From the NCBI GenBank assembly GCA_902517895.1, contig CABYEA010000001.1, forward strand, positions 1 to 64,000: a DNA stretch of 64,000 bases, read 5' to 3'. Below, one piece after another: positions 25,073-34,791 of the stretch. The notes under the pieces are model-generated. The model was not told the DNA's origin. It made no database searches and saw only the letters and a list, made by a program, of their open reading frames with translations. Every line of letters begins with the position of its first letter. Position 1 is the stretch's first letter. This stretch comes from an uncultured Bacteroidota bacterium. Lineage in GTDB: Bacteria; Bacteroidota; Bacteroidia; Flavobacteriales; Flavobacteriaceae. The position numbers and the translations under genes were made by a program.

Positions 25073-26356
25073 ATGCCAATAAAAGACCTTACAAAAAAAA
25101 GTTTATATGTCTTAATCATAAGGTCTATTGGAGTTTTACTTTTATTTGCTTTTACACTTTTCATTACCAATTATTTTAGCGCAGTAGATGTTGGCAGGTA
25201 TGATTTTGTCAGGTCTGTTGTTATGGTTTTGGGCGGCATTGCACTAATGGGGACCAACCAATCAATTATTTATTATTCCGGGTTATTAAAAGCCAGAAAC
25301 AGCATTGAGTCCATAAGAGCGGTGTATTTTAAAATGTTAAGAATAATAGCCTTAATAAGCCTTATTATTTTTTGTTCTTTTGTTCTCTTTTTTAGTGAGA
25401 GATCTATAAACGAACTATTTAATAATGAAGTGTCCTTCAGTCTTTTGCTAAAATCAATTTTAGTATTAATTTTTTTCTCTCTTACTATGCTGAACATTGA
25501 CACAATAAGGGCGCTTCAAAAAACTATTTTATCAGAGATTTATAGAAGTATATTTAGATATCTTCCAGTGTTTTTATTTGCACTACTTTTGATTAAATTT
25601 AACAAAGACTCTTATTTAGTTGAGGCGTATCTTATGGGCTTTATTTTGCTGTCATTTTTTTCCAGTATCACTGTATATAGATTATTGAGGAAGCTTAAAA
25701 AGCCAATTGAAGATACTGAAAAAGTTTCCCTAGCTCAACTTATCAAAACTTCGGCGCCAATGGCGCTTAGCGCAATAGCATATTTCATTATGCAAAGTAT
25801 AGATGTAATTATTCTTTCAATATATGAATCGTTTGAGCAAATTGCCTATTACTCGGTTTCCGTAAAATTGGCAACAACTACAGCTTTGGCCCTAATGTCA
25901 GTAAATATTGTAATTGCCCCTAAAATTGCAGAAATATATGAAAGGGGAAGCACACACGAAATGCAAGAAATAATAATACAATCAACAAGAATTATTTTCT
26001 TTATAAGCCTTTGTATTCTAAGCATTTTGTTTTTATTCTCAGACCAAATATTGAGCTTTTTTGGATCTAGCTATGTTGCAGCAAACAAAGCTCTTTTGTT
26101 TTTATTAGCGGCCCAGTTTTTCAGCGCAGCTTCAGGCCCTGGAGCTATATATTTAAACATGACAGGGCGTCAAATAGTATTGAACAAAATATTATTATTG
26201 GGCCTACTATTAAACATTGGCTTAAATTTTTATCTTATTCCGATTGAGGGAATTAACGGGGCAGCAAAGGCAACCTTAATTAGTTTGGTTTTATGGAATT
26301 CAATAACGATGATGTATATCTATTCAAATGATAAAATAAAAATATTTTTAAACTGA
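25073..26356 (+). CDS. Lipopolysaccharide/polysaccharide flippase (MATE/Wzx-like)
   Basis: The 427-residue protein is a polytopic membrane protein with about 12 to 14 hydrophobic segments and the oligosaccharide flippase architecture: the N-terminal half contains FTLFITNYFSAVDVGRYDFVRS, a typical family opening, and the second half repeats the motif style. It would flip undecaprenyl-linked repeat units across the inner membrane. It starts one base after the Wzz-like gene and is followed two bases later by a sulfotransferase gene. Confidence 0.82.
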   Translation: MPIKDLTKKSLYVLIIRSIGVLLLFAFTLFITNYFSAVDVGRYDFVRSVVMVLGGIALMGTNQSIIYYSGLLKARNSIESIRAVYFKMLRIIALISLIIFCSFVLFFSERSINELFNNEVSFSLLLKSILVLIFFSLTMLNIDTIRALQKTILSEIYRSIFRYLPVFLFALLLIKFNKDSYLVEAYLMGFILLSFFSSITVYRLLRKLKKPIEDTEKVSLAQLIKTSAPMALSAIAYFIMQSIDVIILSIYESFEQIAYYSVSVKLATTTALALMSVNIVIAPKIAEIYERGSTHEMQEIIIQSTRIIFFISLCILSILFLFSDQILSFFGSSYVAANKALLFLLAAQFFSAASGPGAIYLNMTGRQIVLNKILLLGLLLNIGLNFYLIPIEGINGAAKATLISLVLWNSITMMYIYSNDKIKIFLN

Positions 26357-26357
26357 C

Positions 26358-27257
26358 ATGATCAAGCCCAATTTTATAATTGCTGGGTTTCCGAAATGTG
26401 GAACCACATCTCTTCATTATTATTTAGATGAACATCCGGAAATATTTATGCCCAAGAAAAAAGAGCTACACTTTTTTACCTATCAAAATCTATCTCAACT
26501 AAACTCAGGCCCCAAGGATAAAATTGTTATTCAAACTCATGTTGACAGCGCAGAAAGGTATTTAAGTTATTTCAAAGGTGTAAAAGACGAGACTGCTATT
26601 GGAGATACCTCACCATCTTACATTAACCACCCCAGTGTATTTCCAAAAATAAAAAAATATTTGAATGACCCAAAGGTTATAATCATGCTTAGAGACCCGG
26701 TAAATCGCGCATATTCAAATTATTTACACCTTAAGAGAGAGCAGAGAGAAAAGCTTACTTTCAAGCAAGCAATTAAAATCGAGAAAGAAAGAAAAAAATC
26801 AAAATATTCTGATTTTTGGTATTACAAATTTAACTCCATGTATTCTCAAAAAATCATTGGAGCAAATAAGGTGTTTAGTAAAATTTTAATTTTAACCTTA
26901 GAGGAGCTTAATAAAAACCCTACAGAAACAATGAAAAAAGTTTACCTTTTCTTAGATGTTGATGCCAATTTCAAACCGCAAGCTACTGAGAGCAGATATA
27001 ACGTGGGTGGAAACTATGAAAACAACTTTTTTACAAAGATTATCTTCCAGCCCTCACTTTTCAAAAACTATATTAAAAGAATTGTCAAACCATCTCCTTT
27101 CATAAAAAAAATATTAATGTATGCCTCAAGGTTTTTTATTTCCAAAACTGAAAAAATTGACAAGAAATTACTTAATGAGCTAAAAATATTCTTTAAAAAG
27201 GATGTTGGTAAATTATCTGACCTTAATGTCGACATTTCCAATTGGAGAAAATATTAG
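26358..27257 (+). CDS. Sulfotransferase (PAPS-dependent)
   Basis: The 299-residue protein has the 5'-phosphosulfate-binding loop GFPKCGTTSL at residues 10-19 and the 3'-phosphate-binding segment LRDPVNRAYSNY at about 111-122 (R112, S120), both diagnostic of PAPS-dependent carbohydrate sulfotransferases. The KKELHFF segment after the loop is also typical. In this polysaccharide locus the acceptor is most likely a sugar of the repeat unit, so the polymer may be sulfated. No PAPS synthesis genes are in the window. Confidence 0.88.
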   Translation: MIKPNFIIAGFPKCGTTSLHYYLDEHPEIFMPKKKELHFFTYQNLSQLNSGPKDKIVIQTHVDSAERYLSYFKGVKDETAIGDTSPSYINHPSVFPKIKKYLNDPKVIIMLRDPVNRAYSNYLHLKREQREKLTFKQAIKIEKERKKSKYSDFWYYKFNSMYSQKIIGANKVFSKILILTLEELNKNPTETMKKVYLFLDVDANFKPQATESRYNVGGNYENNFFTKIIFQPSLFKNYIKRIVKPSPFIKKILMYASRFFISKTEKIDKKLLNELKIFFKKDVGKLSDLNVDISNWRKY

Positions 27258-27267
27258 AATTTAAGAG

Positions 27268-28629
27268 ATGACTTTAAAAAAAATTATCTTACCCATATTG
27301 CTAATTGGAATTTTCTTTATTCCATTTAATTCATGGTCAGGTCTGGAGTTTTTAGGTGAATACCACAGGGATGCATGTTTTTTGTTTTTTATCATAGCTT
27401 TTGCTTTGACAATTTTTAAAAAGAGAATAAAAATCCCGGTGTATAATTTAACATTTCAACTCTTGATTCTCTTTATCATTTGGGCATTCTTTTCAATGAT
27501 ATTTAATTCTAATAACATAGCAGATTATTACTTCAAACAAACAAACGGATTTTATAGGTTTATCAGCCAATTTGGATCTTTAATTATTGCCGCAATGATT
27601 GTTCCACTGACGTTTTATAATGGGCTTTTTGGATCTAGCCTTAGGCAATCACTAACCATAATACGCAAAATAATTCTTTTTTCCCTTGTAGTAGTTACTA
27701 TCTACGCCGCAATTGAAATAATGATAGTAAAGTTAAACATGCTATATTTAAAAAAACCAATTTTAAATTTATTTGACTACTTTCCTTTTACAGAAGCAAG
27801 AATTGATATTAGAACAAAGAGAATTTCTTCGGTTTCCTTTGAGTCTCCAGCTTTAGCTACATATCTAATATCTATATTTGGCTGGATGTTTAGCTACATA
27901 TTTACCGAGGCAAAAAAAATTAAATATTTACCTGTTATAGTTGTATTGTTATTGTCTTTTATGTCGGGATCTAGAAGCGCGTTTTTCATCATAATTATTC
28001 AGCTTGTCTTTGCGGTTTTTATAACTTTTAATAGCCTAAAACTTAGAAGTGTCTTCTTGAGAACAGGACTTTTTTCTGCAGCTTTGTCAATATTTTTGAT
28101 AATATATTTTTATAAGCCAATAAGCTCTTATTTAAAAAATGAAATAAACTCTTTTAGATTGGATGACTCCACACACGCGCTTTCAAATAAATCTAGATTT
28201 GGAATCCAACAAGCAATGTTCAAAGTTTTTTTAGAGCACCCAATTACAGGGACAGGATATGGGCTACAGGCATTTGAGTCTTGGAAAAAATATCCTGTTT
28301 GGGCAAAAAATAATAATTGGGAGTTTAGATTGCGATATTTAAATCCAAACTATAAATCATTCCCCCCTGGATACAACCTGTATTTAAGAGTTTTAAGTGA
28401 GACGGGTATAATTGGGTTTTTAATTTTTGTAACTTTTCTTGCACAAATCTTCTATGTATGCTTAAAAAACATTAACAAAAACAGGGTTTTAAATTTTATT
28501 ATCCTGACTTCAATGTTAGGGTTCTATTTAAACTGGTTAAAATCAGATTCGTTTAGGGTTTATTTCTTTTGGATATGTATATCCTTGGTTTATTTATCAA
28601 GCACAAATAAATTAATTTATGAAAAATGA
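27268..28629 (+). CDS. O-antigen polymerase/ligase-like membrane protein, copy 1
   Basis: A 453-residue polytopic membrane protein with about 12 hydrophobic segments and a Wzy/WaaL-type long periplasmic loop near residues 290-370, ending with HPITGTGYGL, the short motif seen near the end of that loop in the Wzy_C family. The charged arginine-rich segment MSGSRSAFF is also typical. It should polymerise repeat units or ligate the glycan to a carrier. Its 3' end overlaps the GT2 gene by 11 bases. Confidence 0.7.
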   Translation: MTLKKIILPILLIGIFFIPFNSWSGLEFLGEYHRDACFLFFIIAFALTIFKKRIKIPVYNLTFQLLILFIIWAFFSMIFNSNNIADYYFKQTNGFYRFISQFGSLIIAAMIVPLTFYNGLFGSSLRQSLTIIRKIILFSLVVVTIYAAIEIMIVKLNMLYLKKPILNLFDYFPFTEARIDIRTKRISSVSFESPALATYLISIFGWMFSYIFTEAKKIKYLPVIVVLLLSFMSGSRSAFFIIIIQLVFAVFITFNSLKLRSVFLRTGLFSAALSIFLIIYFYKPISSYLKNEINSFRLDDSTHALSNKSRFGIQQAMFKVFLEHPITGTGYGLQAFESWKKYPVWAKNNNWEFRLRYLNPNYKSFPPGYNLYLRVLSETGIIGFLIFVTFLAQIFYVCLKNINKNRVLNFIILTSMLGFYLNWLKSDSFRVYFFWICISLVYLSSTNKLIYEK

Positions 28630-29410
28630 TTTACTTATTATAATACCGTTTTTTAACGATTCCAGTCAGCTTGTCAAATCATTAAAAACAATAGAAGAGG
28701 ATATTATGGTTGATGTATTGTTAATCGATGATGGAAGTGACAAAAACTTTGACATACCAACAGTCAAAGAACTTAACAGATGTATTTCAAAAATTAAATA
28801 CATACGAAATGAAAGGAACCTAGGAATTTCAAAAACCCTGAATATTGGTCTGGAATATTCTAAAAAGAAACAATACAAATTTATTGCTAGACTAGATGCT
28901 GGCGACTTTTTTTATAAAAACAAACTTACTAAACAGTATAATTATCTAATTGAGAATAAAGAGACAAAATTACTTGGGACTTGGGCTAGGGTTATTGACA
29001 CTAATGGTAAATTTTTATACCACCTTAAACATCCAACAGAATATAATAAAATTAAAAAAAAAATGTTCATAAATTCGATGTTTATTCACCCTTCGGTTAT
29101 GTTCTCAAGCGACATACTCAAAAAAACTAACTTATACCCTACGAATTACAAAGCAGCTGAGGATTATGCATTTTTCTTTAAAGTTATAAATGAATTTAAA
29201 TCAGAGAATTATCCAGAAATATTAATGGATTATACTATTTCAGAAGAATCTATATCATCCAAATTGAGGAATACCCAGGTTATTAATAGGCTTAGAATAA
29301 TTATTGACAACTTTAAGCTTGGGTTTTACCCTCTTTATGGAATATTAAGAAACATCGCCTTGCTATTCCTTTCCAGAAGAGTAACAACAGCTCTAAAGCG
29401 ATTAAAATAA
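28619..29410 (+). CDS. Family 2 glycosyltransferase
   Basis: The 263-residue protein has the GT-A fold of family 2. The N-terminal strand LLIIIPFFNDSSQLVKSL leads to LLIDDGSD, then RNERNLGISKTLNIGLEYS, and ARLDAGD is the DxD-like metal site. It lacks long membrane segments, apart from a hydrophobic C-terminal helix, so it probably adds a sugar on the cytoplasmic face to the lipid-linked repeat unit. The donor and linkage cannot be told. It overlaps the preceding Wzy-like gene by 11 bases. Confidence 0.88.
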   Translation: MKNDLLIIIPFFNDSSQLVKSLKTIEEDIMVDVLLIDDGSDKNFDIPTVKELNRCISKIKYIRNERNLGISKTLNIGLEYSKKKQYKFIARLDAGDFFYKNKLTKQYNYLIENKETKLLGTWARVIDTNGKFLYHLKHPTEYNKIKKKMFINSMFIHPSVMFSSDILKKTNLYPTNYKAAEDYAFFFKVINEFKSENYPEILMDYTISEESISSKLRNTQVINRLRIIIDNFKLGFYPLYGILRNIALLFLSRRVTTALKRLK

Positions 29411-29416
29411 AAGCAA

Positions 29417-30622
29417 ATGAATAAAAAGCTTGATCAAATATATTTAGCACTCGGATGTTTTGTCTGCCTATTTATGCCCCTAACGTCCTATGCAAAGGCA
29501 TTGCCAAACATAATCTCAATATGCATGTTTTTGATTTTATTAATAGCCAAAGAAACATCCTATAAAAACTTTATTAAAGAGTCTTTCATTAAGCCTCTAA
29601 TACTATTTTTAGCATACATTATTTTACTGTCATTGTTTAACCTTTCTACTCTAAAGGATTATTCAGAAATATTAAATATAATACACTTAATTTCTTTGAT
29701 TTTCATTTTTTATAACATCAAAAACAAGAAATATTTGATAAATTTTTTTGTTTTAGGTGTTGCAATAAGCAGTTTGATAACCATTTATAAAATACTATTA
29801 CTAAATCAAAATTTACACAGTCTTGTTTTGGCTGGCGCCGTTGTTGAAGAAGTTTTCGTTACACAAAGATTATATCTTGGCCTATTTATTTTAATCTCTT
29901 TAATATTTTGTGTAGATAGATTGTTTAAATCCAACAAAAAAACTAACATAATATTCAATTTAACTCTGATAGTGTTTTTTAGTTCCCTAATCTTTATATT
30001 TTCGTCAAGAAGCTCAATTATAATATTCCTTGTAGTTTTTTTGACTTTATTGATATATAAACGGCGCTTCTTTTTAAAACAAAAAGTTTATTTGGCTACC
30101 TTTTGCTTTATATTGTCAGTTTCAATAATCGTCAGCTGGAACACATTAGAAAAAAGATTTTTATATTCAGACGACAGAGAATCAAAAGATTTAATTAGCA
30201 AGATAGTAAAGCACGAGCCACGTTTTTTAATTTGGAAGTTCTCTTTTGAAATTTTTTCTGAAAACAAAAATTATTTACTAGGTCTTGGCAATAAACAGAC
30301 TCAAGACTTGTTAATAGGGAAGTATTCAAAGATGGAAAACAAGAAAAGAAGCAGCTGGTTTATTGAAAGAGAATTTAACACACATAATCAGTTTTTAGAC
30401 TTTGCTTTAAACTATGGGTTAATTGGATTAATCTTATTTGCAAACCTCTTCATTAAACTGTTTTTTTCTTTTAAGAAAAATATCTTTGCGGTAAGCCTTA
30501 TATTGACCCTTTTAATTTTTACCTCTTTGGAGAATGCTTTAAACCGTCAAATAGGAATTTATTTATTTGCCTTTTTAATAATTATTTCAGCAGACTTTAT
30601 AAAACAAGAAGCAAATGAATAA
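29417..30622 (+). CDS. O-antigen polymerase/ligase-like membrane protein, copy 2
   Basis: A second, distinct 401-residue polytopic protein of the same general type, with about 10 to 12 hydrophobic segments and an FSSRSSIII segment followed by a periplasmic loop that contains LLGLGNKQTQDLL and a THNQFLDFALNYGLIGL motif. The latter resembles the HNxxLxxxxxxGxxGL signature of O-antigen ligases and polymerases. One of the two copies may be the Wzy polymerase and the other a WaaL-like ligase. Its stop overlaps the GT4 gene by 8 bases. Confidence 0.72.
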   Translation: MNKKLDQIYLALGCFVCLFMPLTSYAKALPNIISICMFLILLIAKETSYKNFIKESFIKPLILFLAYIILLSLFNLSTLKDYSEILNIIHLISLIFIFYNIKNKKYLINFFVLGVAISSLITIYKILLLNQNLHSLVLAGAVVEEVFVTQRLYLGLFILISLIFCVDRLFKSNKKTNIIFNLTLIVFFSSLIFIFSSRSSIIIFLVVFLTLLIYKRRFFLKQKVYLATFCFILSVSIIVSWNTLEKRFLYSDDRESKDLISKIVKHEPRFLIWKFSFEIFSENKNYLLGLGNKQTQDLLIGKYSKMENKKRSSWFIEREFNTHNQFLDFALNYGLIGLILFANLFIKLFFSFKKNIFAVSLILTLLIFTSLENALNRQIGIYLFAFLIIISADFIKQEANE

Positions 30623-31745
30623 GAAAAAAATTCTTCATGTAGCAAATTTAGTAGGTGGCGTTGAGGTCTGTATAAGGCAGATAATAAATAATATTGACCA
30701 TAGTAAAATAATTAGCTTAGTTGCATCACAACCACTGAACGGGAAAGAGAAAATTTTAAATAGTGATCAAAAAGAAGTTAAAGTTTTAAAGATCCCAATT
30801 CAAAGAGAAATAAATTTATTCAGAGATATTGTATGCTTTTTTAAGCTTTTAAGAATAATAAAGACAGAGAACCCTGATTTAATTCACGCCCATAGCGCCA
30901 AGGCAGGAGTTTTGTGCAGAGTCGCCTCAAAATTCATTGATATTCAAGTCTTTTATACACCTCATGCTTTCTCGTTCCTAAGCGCTCAAAACAAGCTCTT
31001 AAAAAAACTCTATTTGAACATCGAGCGTTTAACAATTTCTAAGAGAACTTTAATTGTGGCAACTTCTGAATCAGAGATGAAACTTGCAATTAATGAGGTG
31101 GGATATAAAGCAAAAAATACTTTTGTTTTAAAGAATGCAATTAAAATAGAAACTATTTCAAAATCAAGATCAGAAATTACCAAAGGGATTGAAAACTATA
31201 TTTGTACAGTAGCCAGGCCCTCTTTTCAAAAAAACTTAGAGATGTTGATAGATGTTTTTAAAATAGTTTCTAAAAATGATCAAAACCTACATTTGTTTAT
31301 ACTGGGCGCTGGAGAATACAGTCCACAAAAAGATCATATAAAAAAGCTTATTACAAAAGAAGGTTTAAACAAAAGAGCAACAATTACACCTTGGATTTCA
31401 AGGAATGAAGTGCAAAAAATTTTGATGCACTCAAAGCTTTATGTTTCAACTTCTAGATATGAAGGGTTGCCATACTCTGTGCTAGAGAGTATGCGTTTTC
31501 GGGTACCCGCTGTTCTTACAAACTGTTTCGGGAACAAAGATCTTATTGTTGAAAATAAAACAGGGTTTTTAGTTAAGCTTAATCAAACGAATATTATGGC
31601 AAAAAAAATCTTGGAATTAACATCTGATCAAGTAAAAAGGGAAAAATTTGGCCATTGTGCTTATGAGCTATTAAATAAAAGACATAATTTTGAAGAGTAC
31701 ATAGAAACACTAACAAACCTATATTCGAAGCTTTCGAAAAATTAA
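30615..31745 (+). CDS. Family 4-type glycosyltransferase (GT-B)
   Basis: The 376-residue protein has the two Rossmann-like domains of GT-B enzymes. The N-terminal part has HVANLVGGVEVCIRQII and the DLIHAHSAKAG segment; the C-terminal donor domain has ICTVARPSFQKNLEMLID, GAGEYSPQK and the ExxxE-type STSRYEGLPYSVLESM motif of the glycosyltransferase group 1 family. It probably adds a hexose or related sugar to the repeat unit. It overlaps the Wzy-like gene upstream by 8 bases. Confidence 0.87.
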   Translation: MNKKKILHVANLVGGVEVCIRQIINNIDHSKIISLVASQPLNGKEKILNSDQKEVKVLKIPIQREINLFRDIVCFFKLLRIIKTENPDLIHAHSAKAGVLCRVASKFIDIQVFYTPHAFSFLSAQNKLLKKLYLNIERLTISKRTLIVATSESEMKLAINEVGYKAKNTFVLKNAIKIETISKSRSEITKGIENYICTVARPSFQKNLEMLIDVFKIVSKNDQNLHLFILGAGEYSPQKDHIKKLITKEGLNKRATITPWISRNEVQKILMHSKLYVSTSRYEGLPYSVLESMRFRVPAVLTNCFGNKDLIVENKTGFLVKLNQTNIMAKKILELTSDQVKREKFGHCAYELLNKRHNFEEYIETLTNLYSKLSKN

Positions 31746-31901
31746 CTTTTATTATCACAATTTTTAGAAATCCAATGCGTTCTAAAAAAACTAATTTAAA
31801 TTATTGTTTTTTAGTTTTTTGTATGTATTATTCTTTACACTAAGTCTTGCAACAGTATTTAAAATGCCTACCAAAACAGAAATAAAATAAATAGTTATTT
31901 A
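31746..31901 (+). other. 156-bp gap inside the polysaccharide locus
   Basis: This is the only long break in the plus-strand run from 21.7 to 34.5 kb. It is AT-rich. I see no exact TAnnTTTG box with a sensible position, no strong terminator, and only trivial small ORFs. It may hold a weak internal promoter for the initiating transferase and purD. Confidence 0.5.
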
Positions 31902-33260
31902 ATGGTAAAAAAACAAGCAGGAAGATATTCAAAGTACTTAAGACCGATTTCTATGGCTTTTGATTTACTTGTTATTAATTTTTTTATCTATTTATTTTTA
32001 GACAAAAGCTTATTTAAGTTAGCCCCCGTTCTTATATTTTCTTCCTTTTGGATAACTTCTTCTTTAATTACCAAATTTTATGAGGTATACAGATTTACCA
32101 AATTGATTAGCATTATTTCATATATTTTTTATCAATTATTATTATTCTCAATATTAGTCTTTGCTTTTTTTGGGATTGTTCAAAACGTAGCACCAGGCTT
32201 ATCCCAAACTCTAAAATTTCTGTTAGTTGTATTTACTCTTATTTCTTTGTTTAAGCTCTCCTTATTTTATGCTTTACAAAGTTACAGGCTGGGGTTTGGG
32301 GGGAATTTCAGAAAAACTATTATTATCGGAAACAATGAAGCAGTTAATGAACTTAAAGAATTCTTTAAAACTCAAAAGGAGCTTGGATATGAAAACATTA
32401 AAACATTTAACTTTAATTCTGCGTCGGATTTAAACCTTCAAAATTGTTTTGAATTTATTATATCAAGACATATTGATGAGGTTTATTGTTCAGCTAATGA
32501 ACTAGACGAAAATCAGATAAAACACTTAATTGAGTTTTGTGAAAATAATTTTAAAATTTTAAAATTTATCTCAAAAAGAGGGGGTCTTTTGTCAAAAAAA
32601 CTTAAAACTGACATATACGGGCTTTCAACAGTTCAATCTCTGAGAGAAATGCCCCTATCAAATGATTTTAATACACTATTAAAGCGCTTATTTGATATTG
32701 TCTTTTCTCTGTTAGTAATCTTATTATTACTTTCCTGGCTCACACCAATATTTGCATTTCTTATAAAGATAGAAAGTAAAGGCCCTGTATTTTTTAAGCA
32801 AACTAGAAATGGCATTAAATATAAAGAGTTTATATGTTATAAGTTTAGATCGATGATTCAAAACAATGATGCGGATATACAACAGGCAACTAAAAATGAC
32901 AAGAGGGTAACCAGATTTGGCAGAATTTTAAGAAAAACAAGTCTTGACGAGTTACCACAGTTTTTTAATGTACTAATTGGCAACATGTCTGTTGTTGGAC
33001 CAAGGCCACACATGATTAAAGAAAATGAAAGATATTCAAAGTCAGTTAATAAGTTTATGGTTAGACACTTTGTAAAACCAGGCATTACAGGGTTGGCTCA
33101 GGTAAAAGGATTTAGAGGAGAAGTTGAAACAGATGAAGATATAATAAACAGGGTAAAACATGACATTTACTATTTAGAAAACTGGTCTTTAATCTTGGAT
33201 TTAAATATTGTATTTTTGACAACAATTAATTTTTTAACTGGCCAAAAGAAGGCATATTAA
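31902..33260 (+). CDS. Exopolysaccharide polyprenyl glycosylphosphotransferase (initiating transferase)
   Basis: The 452-residue protein resembles WcaJ/CpsE-type initiating enzymes, which transfer a sugar-1-phosphate to undecaprenyl phosphate. There are four N-terminal membrane segments (about residues 15-110), a CoA-binding-like Rossmann region (KTIIIGNNEAVNELKEF), one further membrane helix at about 270, and the catalytic bacterial sugar transferase domain with FKQTRNG, CYKFRSM, RKTSLDELPQFFNVLIGNMS, VGPRP and FVKPGITGLAQVKGFRGE. It should start repeat-unit synthesis for the locus upstream. Confidence 0.92.
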   Translation: MVKKQAGRYSKYLRPISMAFDLLVINFFIYLFLDKSLFKLAPVLIFSSFWITSSLITKFYEVYRFTKLISIISYIFYQLLLFSILVFAFFGIVQNVAPGLSQTLKFLLVVFTLISLFKLSLFYALQSYRLGFGGNFRKTIIIGNNEAVNELKEFFKTQKELGYENIKTFNFNSASDLNLQNCFEFIISRHIDEVYCSANELDENQIKHLIEFCENNFKILKFISKRGGLLSKKLKTDIYGLSTVQSLREMPLSNDFNTLLKRLFDIVFSLLVILLLLSWLTPIFAFLIKIESKGPVFFKQTRNGIKYKEFICYKFRSMIQNNDADIQQATKNDKRVTRFGRILRKTSLDELPQFFNVLIGNMSVVGPRPHMIKENERYSKSVNKFMVRHFVKPGITGLAQVKGFRGEVETDEDIINRVKHDIYYLENWSLILDLNIVFLTTINFLTGQKKAY

Positions 33261-33273
33261 ATTTTAAAACCTA

Positions 33274-34545
33274 ATGAACGTATTAATATTGGGCTCGGGA
33301 GGTAGGGAGCATGCCTTTGCTCACAAGATCAGACAAAGTTCATTGTGTAAAAATTTATATGTAGCACCTGGGAACTCTGGAACGGGTGAAATAGCATCCA
33401 ATTTAGAAATCAAAGTGAATCAATTCGAACAAATAGTAGATGCTATTAAAAATTTAAATGTTTCATTAGTGGTTGTTGGGCCTGAAGTTCCTTTAGTAAA
33501 TGGCCTAACAGATTTTATAAAAGGTGACAGCGATTTGAAGGACATAATCGTAATAGGCCCAAATAAGCATGCTGCTCAGCTTGAGGGGAGTAAAGATTTT
33601 GCCAAAGATTTTTTAAATAGACACAATATTCCGACAGCTTCACACAAGACCTTTACCGATGAAAATATTAAAGACGCTTTCTCATATATTGATGAAATGA
33701 AGTCTCCGTATGTTTTAAAGGCTGATGGATTAGCGGCAGGCAAAGGGGTATTAATAATTAAAGATCCTGATGAAGCTAAAAAAGAGCTTAAAGAAATGCT
33801 GATAAATTCAAAATTTGGAGAAGCAAGTAAAAGTGTTGTCATTGAAGAGTTCTTAGAAGGTATTGAAGTAAGCTGCTTTATTATTACTGATGGCAAACAT
33901 TACAAGTTATTACCAAGTGCCAAGGATTATAAAAGGATAGGTGAAGGCGATACAGGCCTCAACACCGGAGGTATGGGTGCTGTTTCACCACCAACTTTTT
34001 TGACAAAAGAGTTTATGGAAAAAGTTGAAAATCAGGTTATCAAGCCAACCGTTGAGGGGTTAAAAAAAGATAATATAAATTATCAAGGGTTTATATTTTT
34101 TGGACTCATCAAGGTAAATGAAGAGCCTTATGTTATTGAATATAACGTAAGAATGGGTGATCCTGAATCAGAGGTAGTCTTACCAAGAATAAAATCTGAT
34201 ATTATGGAGATGTTTTTTGCAGTTGGCAAAGGGAATTTAAAAGATCATAAAATTACAATCGATAATAATAAAGCAGCAACTGTATTTTTAGTTTCCGGCG
34301 GATACCCTGAGAAATATGATAAAAATAAGGAAATCTTTGGCCTAGATTTAGTTCAAGATTCTATGGTTTTTCATGCTGGAGCTAAGTATGAAAATGGTAA
34401 ACTCAAAACAAATGGAGGAAGAGTTATCGCTATTACTTCAAAAGCTAATACGATCAAAGAGGCACTAGAAATGTCTTACAAATCAATCAAAAATATCAGC
34501 TTTGAGAAAATGAATTATCGAAAAGACATAGGCTTTGACTTATAA
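33274..34545 (+). CDS. purD: Phosphoribosylamine-glycine ligase
   Basis: PurD (GAR synthetase) joins glycine to phosphoribosylamine in purine synthesis. The 423-residue length is standard. Signatures are the N-terminal LILGSGGREHAFAHKI (residues 3-18), the ATP-grasp region YVLKADGLAAGKGV, and the NTGGMGAVSPP and YNVRMGDPE motifs. It follows the sugar transferase after 13 bases, a common flavobacterial arrangement although the pathways differ. The stop overlaps the convergent DUF6341 gene by 6 bases. Confidence 0.96.
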   Translation: MNVLILGSGGREHAFAHKIRQSSLCKNLYVAPGNSGTGEIASNLEIKVNQFEQIVDAIKNLNVSLVVVGPEVPLVNGLTDFIKGDSDLKDIIVIGPNKHAAQLEGSKDFAKDFLNRHNIPTASHKTFTDENIKDAFSYIDEMKSPYVLKADGLAAGKGVLIIKDPDEAKKELKEMLINSKFGEASKSVVIEEFLEGIEVSCFIITDGKHYKLLPSAKDYKRIGEGDTGLNTGGMGAVSPPTFLTKEFMEKVENQVIKPTVEGLKKDNINYQGFIFFGLIKVNEEPYVIEYNVRMGDPESEVVLPRIKSDIMEMFFAVGKGNLKDHKITIDNNKAATVFLVSGGYPEKYDKNKEIFGLDLVQDSMVFHAGAKYENGKLKTNGGRVIAITSKANTIKEALEMSYKSIKNISFEKMNYRKDIGFDL

Positions 34546-34767
34546 ATAACCATGGGCAGTAATGCTTGTGTCTTCCTCGTTATTGTCATCAAATTTTTTA
34601 AGCTGAACCATCCAATAACAAAAAGCAGCTGTTCCGATTGCGGTAAAAATCCAGCCCATGATATTTGCAAGCCACCAATTATAGTCGCCGACTTCCCTTA
34701 ACACATCAAAGGGAATAAAAAAATAATTAACAAAAAGATTTTCAATACCGTAAAAGAACTCTTTCAT
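34540..34767 (-). CDS. Small membrane protein, DUF6341-like
   Basis: A 75-residue protein with two hydrophobic stretches (about residues 10-22 and 33-53) and an acidic C-terminal tail. It resembles small proteins (DUF6341) that sit next to purD in Flavobacteriia; function unknown. A promoter box lies 24 bases upstream. Confidence 0.6.
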   Translation of the reverse strand: MKEFFYGIENLFVNYFFIPFDVLREVGDYNWWLANIMGWIFTAIGTAAFCYWMVQLKKFDDNNEEDTSITAHGYL

Positions 34768-34791
34768 TGTGAATCATATTTATTTACTTTG

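Noticed and set aside
31775-31843. Small ORF of about 22 codons in the gap before the initiating transferase
   Set aside because: Very AT-rich, no support from composition or context.
33261-33273. Purine riboswitch before purD
   Set aside because: Only 13 bases separate purD from the previous gene, so there is no room for one.
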